A stretch of 6,139 nucleotides of DNA from Verrucomicrobiales bacterium (lineage in GTDB: Bacteria; Verrucomicrobiota; Verrucomicrobiia; Limisphaerales; UBA9464): NCBI GenBank assembly GCA_003445095.1, contig DLVS01000580.1, positions 1-6,139 of the forward strand. The letters run 5' to 3'. The position numbers and the translations under genes are program-made. Under the pieces are notes generated by a model. That model was not told the DNA's origin. It saw nothing but the letters and a program-made list of their open reading frames with translations, and made no database searches. Positions 6,117-6,139 of the stretch are shown here, in pieces. How positions within the stretch are numbered: the stretch's first letter is position 1; each line of letters starts with the position of its first letter.

Positions 6117-6139
6117 GCCTAACAATAAAGGGTGTATTG
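6117..6139 (+). repeat. start of the cassette's attC site (inverse core GCCTAAC), truncated
   Basis: GCCTAAC fits the inverse core RYYYAAC exactly and is followed by AA, giving the CTAACAA start common to attC sites. It begins 13 bases after the stop codon of the preceding ORF, a usual distance in cassettes. Only 23 bases are visible, so the inner boxes, the central stem and the right core GTTRRRY are missing. It is exactly complementary to GTTAGGC at 5478-5484. Confidence 0.5.

Larger units (their letters stand above)
5479..6139 (+). mobile_element. integron-type gene cassette, 3' end cut by window
   Basis: Integron integrases cut attC core sites between G and TT of GTTRRRY, so a cassette starts TTRRRY and ends in its own attC site, which begins RYYYAAC. 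Here TTAGGC (5479-5484) precedes one ORF on the same strand by 16 bases, and GCCTAAC (6117-6123) follows its stop by 13 bases. GTTAGGCGA (5478-5486) and TCGCCTAAC (6115-6123) are perfect reverse complements over nine bases, as expected because the two ends pair in the excised circular cassette. Tight packing of a single gene between such boxes is the hallmark of a cassette. The rest of the attC lies outside the window, so its fold and right core site cannot be checked. No integrase is present. The call rests on core boxes and layout only. Confidence 0.55.

Noticed and set aside
5505..6122. Plus-strand ORF of 205 codons overlapping the cassette gene
   Set aside because: Very Ser/Thr-rich, frame-shadow composition, and it would run into the inverse core box GCCTAAC; the 5501 frame has a balanced composition.

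Overview
The window looks like bacterial chromosome, most likely from the Verrucomicrobiota (or a close Planctomycetota-Verrucomicrobiota relative). The main clue is the first gene: its C-terminus is the CxxCH haem-binding module that, in the PVC superphylum, sits at the end of very long HEAT-repeat and dehydrogenase proteins. The phylum is inferred from gene content; no marker gene is present.

Layout. Positions 1-1355 (+) hold the 3' part of that haem-binding gene. It is followed 33 bases later by a small lipoprotein gene (1389-1811, +). A 172-base convergent gap separates these from a two-gene minus-strand operon: hsp20 (4981-4559), a small heat-shock chaperone, then lon (4539-1984), the ATP-dependent protease, with only 19 bases between them. 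The pair joins a holdase that keeps unfolded proteins soluble with a protease that destroys them.

Upstream of hsp20 the character changes. Positions 4982-5221 have no convincing gene and presumably include the operon's promoter. Positions 5222-5484 hold a degenerate tandem repeat punctuated by GTTAGGC/GTTGGGC-type boxes. These match GTTRRRY, the core consensus of integron attC recombination sites. A single ORF (5501-6103, +) begins 16 bases after the last box. It ends 13 bases before a GCCTAAC box (6117-6123), the inverse core RYYYAAC, followed by AA as in typical attC sites. The outer 9 bases at the two ends, GTTAGGCGA and TCGCCTAAC, are exact reverse complements.

The best reading is that the right end is the left edge of an integron-type gene cassette array. 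It carries one complete cassette gene of unknown function, whose own attC is cut by the window end, preceded by decayed or unusual attC-like sites. No integrase gene is visible, and the place where one would normally lie is occupied by hsp20-lon. It may therefore be an integrase-less attC cluster. The cassette gene also uses leucine codons unlike the neighbouring genes. The cassette is the most unusual part of the window; everything left of 4982 is ordinary chromosomal content.
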